Positions 62,836 through 64,000 of a stretch of DNA of 64,000 nucleotides are shown here, piece by piece. The translations under genes and the position numbers were made by a program. Every line of letters begins with the position of its first letter. Position 1 is the stretch's first letter. The DNA is from Polycyclovorans sp964425915. Its GTDB lineage: Bacteria > Pseudomonadota > Gammaproteobacteria > Nevskiales > Nevskiaceae. Below the pieces are notes generated by a model. That model was not told the origin of the DNA. It saw only the letters and a program-made list of their open reading frames with translations, and searched no databases. Location: contig CAYROO010000004.1 in NCBI GenBank assembly GCA_964425915.1, positions 358,928 to 422,927 of the forward strand, given 5' to 3'.

Positions 62836-63962
62836 GCAGCGCGCTTGCCGATCTCAAGCGACACAAGCGCTCGCTTATCGCACGCCACGCCCGAGCCAGC
62901 GACTGGCTGGGGATGATGCACGTCGGAGTTACGCTCGTCCCGCTGGCATTACTATGGTGGATAGTATCGTTCGCGGGGTCACAATCTTCTGCGCTTGTAG
63001 TGCTTTCCACGCTGCTGATCGGATTATTCATCCTGCGCTGCTTTGCACTGATGCACGACTGCGGGCATGGTTCGCTGTTCAAGTGCCGAGCACTTAACCG
63101 GTGGTTCGGCTTCCTGTTCGGCGTGCTGTCAGGTATGCCGCAACACGTGTGGTCGCGGCATCATCAGTACCACCACGCGACCAATGGCAACTGGTCAAGA
63201 TACCGCGGTCCCTTGGCCACGCTGTCGGTAGACGAATACGCCGCGCTAACGCCGGCACAGCAACAGTCCTATGCGCGTGCCCGTCGCTTGCGCATGGCGC
63301 CGCTCGCAGGCCTGCTGTACGTGGTGGTCAACCCGCGACTGACATGGTTGCTCGGCACGGTCAGCCTTGTGAACCATGTCGTACGTCGAAAGCGATCTGA
63401 CCCTGGCGCTTCAATTCGCGACCATGTGCGCGCCTTCCGCAGTCGCCATTGGAGCACGTCCGCGGAATACCGGCACATGACGCTCAACAACCTAACGCTG
63501 TTTGCAGTCTGGGGCGCAATGTGCGCATGGATCGGACCGTGGCTATTCGCTTCGGTGTACCTTTCTAGCACTTCGCTGGCAGGTGCAGTTGGTATCGTGC
63601 TCTTCACCGTGCAGCACAACTTTGAGCATTCCTACGCAGCTGGTGACGAGGGCTGGGACTACGACCGATCAGCTATTCACGGCACCAGCTACCTCGTACT
63701 ACCGGCGTGGCTCAATTGGTTTACGGCAAACATTGGTTATCACCACGTTCATCACTTGTGCGCGCGCATTCCCTGCTATCGGCTCGCGGCATGTCATGCC
63801 GAGAACGCAACACTGTTCCGCGACGTGCGACGACTACGGTTGTCCGACGTGCTGCCATCGCTCGAATATCTTCTCTGGGATACAAACGCACAGAGGATCA
63901 TCTCCATTGCCGAATATATGAGGACTCTGCCGCTTTGCGCAAAGAGGGGTTCTACCCCGTAA
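62832..63962 (+). CDS. Fatty-acid desaturase, co-translated with czcA
   Basis: A 376-aa integral-membrane di-iron desaturase. Three His clusters are visible: HDCGH (residues about 71-75), HQYHH (about 103-107) and HHVHH near residue 316. An extra QHNFEH follows TM4. It inserts a double bond into acyl chains. Its ATG overlaps the czcA stop (ATGA), so it is made with the pump. Acyl specificity is unknown. Confidence 0.88.
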   Translation: MSSALADLKRHKRSLIARHARASDWLGMMHVGVTLVPLALLWWIVSFAGSQSSALVVLSTLLIGLFILRCFALMHDCGHGSLFKCRALNRWFGFLFGVLSGMPQHVWSRHHQYHHATNGNWSRYRGPLATLSVDEYAALTPAQQQSYARARRLRMAPLAGLLYVVVNPRLTWLLGTVSLVNHVVRRKRSDPGASIRDHVRAFRSRHWSTSAEYRHMTLNNLTLFAVWGAMCAWIGPWLFASVYLSSTSLAGAVGIVLFTVQHNFEHSYAAGDEGWDYDRSAIHGTSYLVLPAWLNWFTANIGYHHVHHLCARIPCYRLAACHAENATLFRDVRRLRLSDVLPSLEYLLWDTNAQRIISIAEYMRTLPLCAKRGSTP

Positions 63963-64000
63963 TCACGGACGGTTTAGAAAGAGCTGAAAACCTCTGATCC

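Larger units (their letters stand above)
43649..64000. mobile_element. Tn3-superfamily transposon resembling the Tn4651 branch, left end to window edge
   Basis: The element starts where ilvD breaks off, with tnpA ending about 100 bp inside, and runs past the right edge. It carries tnpA, a divergent tnpT/tnpS pair around an AT-rich dyad, and metal-resistance cargo (mer-like, cadR-CDF, czc). Use of a tyrosine-recombinase TnpS with a coiled-coil TnpT, rather than a serine resolvase, is what places it by the Tn4651 group. The right end and a target duplication cannot be seen here. Confidence 0.8.

Overview
The window looks like a GC-rich chromosomal segment of an environmental gammaproteobacterium. 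The evidence is a uvrY/gacA-uvrC pair, a fabD-fabG-acpP-fabF-pabB-pabC-mltG-tmk-holB-pilZ run, a type II secretion block, a nudJ-mnmA pair, acnA and a glyoxylate shunt. A lineage near Nevskiales/Xanthomonadales fits, but that is inference. No rRNA, tRNA or CRISPR array was seen.

Positions 1-18,070 are housekeeping genes: uvrC (cut by the window edge), gacA, an SRPBCC protein, aceA and aceB (glyoxylate shunt), rraA, dsbB, adjacent class I and class II fumarases, purB, a thioesterase, a DUF1289 protein, an OmpA-type porin, pyrD, ribA, a double-domain FabG-like reductase, a Pro/Ala-rich envelope protein, a cyclic-nucleotide-binding/rhodanese fusion and pilZ. Positions 18,096-26,842 hold the fatty-acid, folate and DNA-metabolism operon on the minus strand, with a rhombosortase gene as its first member. 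Divergent from it, 26,885-32,429 is gspGHIJKLMN, followed by nudJ, mnmA and acnA.

Positions 37,116-41,820 are a small copper-related run: a CopB-type P1B ATPase, a membrane protein, a SnoaL-like protein, a GST, a small lipoprotein and a DM13 protein. A tyrosine/dual-specificity phosphatase and the C-terminal part of ilvD follow. The ilvD reading is cut at about 43,650.

From about 43,650 to the right edge (more than 20 kb) the DNA is a Tn3-superfamily transposon that resembles the Tn4651 branch. It has a 972-aa tnpA and a divergent tnpT/tnpS cointegrate-resolution pair around an AT-rich dyad. Its cargo is: (i) a merR-led operon with MerC-like, MerT-like and HMA (MerP-like) proteins plus an outer-membrane beta-barrel protein but no merA, lying between a decayed tnpT copy and the intact tnpT in direct orientation; (ii) a candidate toxin-antitoxin pair (Panacea-like plus MazF/PemK-like); (iii) a cadR-controlled CDF transporter; and (iv) a czc-type tripartite efflux system with a second short CDF and a translationally coupled fatty-acid desaturase. 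Together the cargo would sense, bind and export Hg(II)-like and Zn/Cd/Co-type cations. The right transposon end and the missing 5' part of ilvD lie outside the window.
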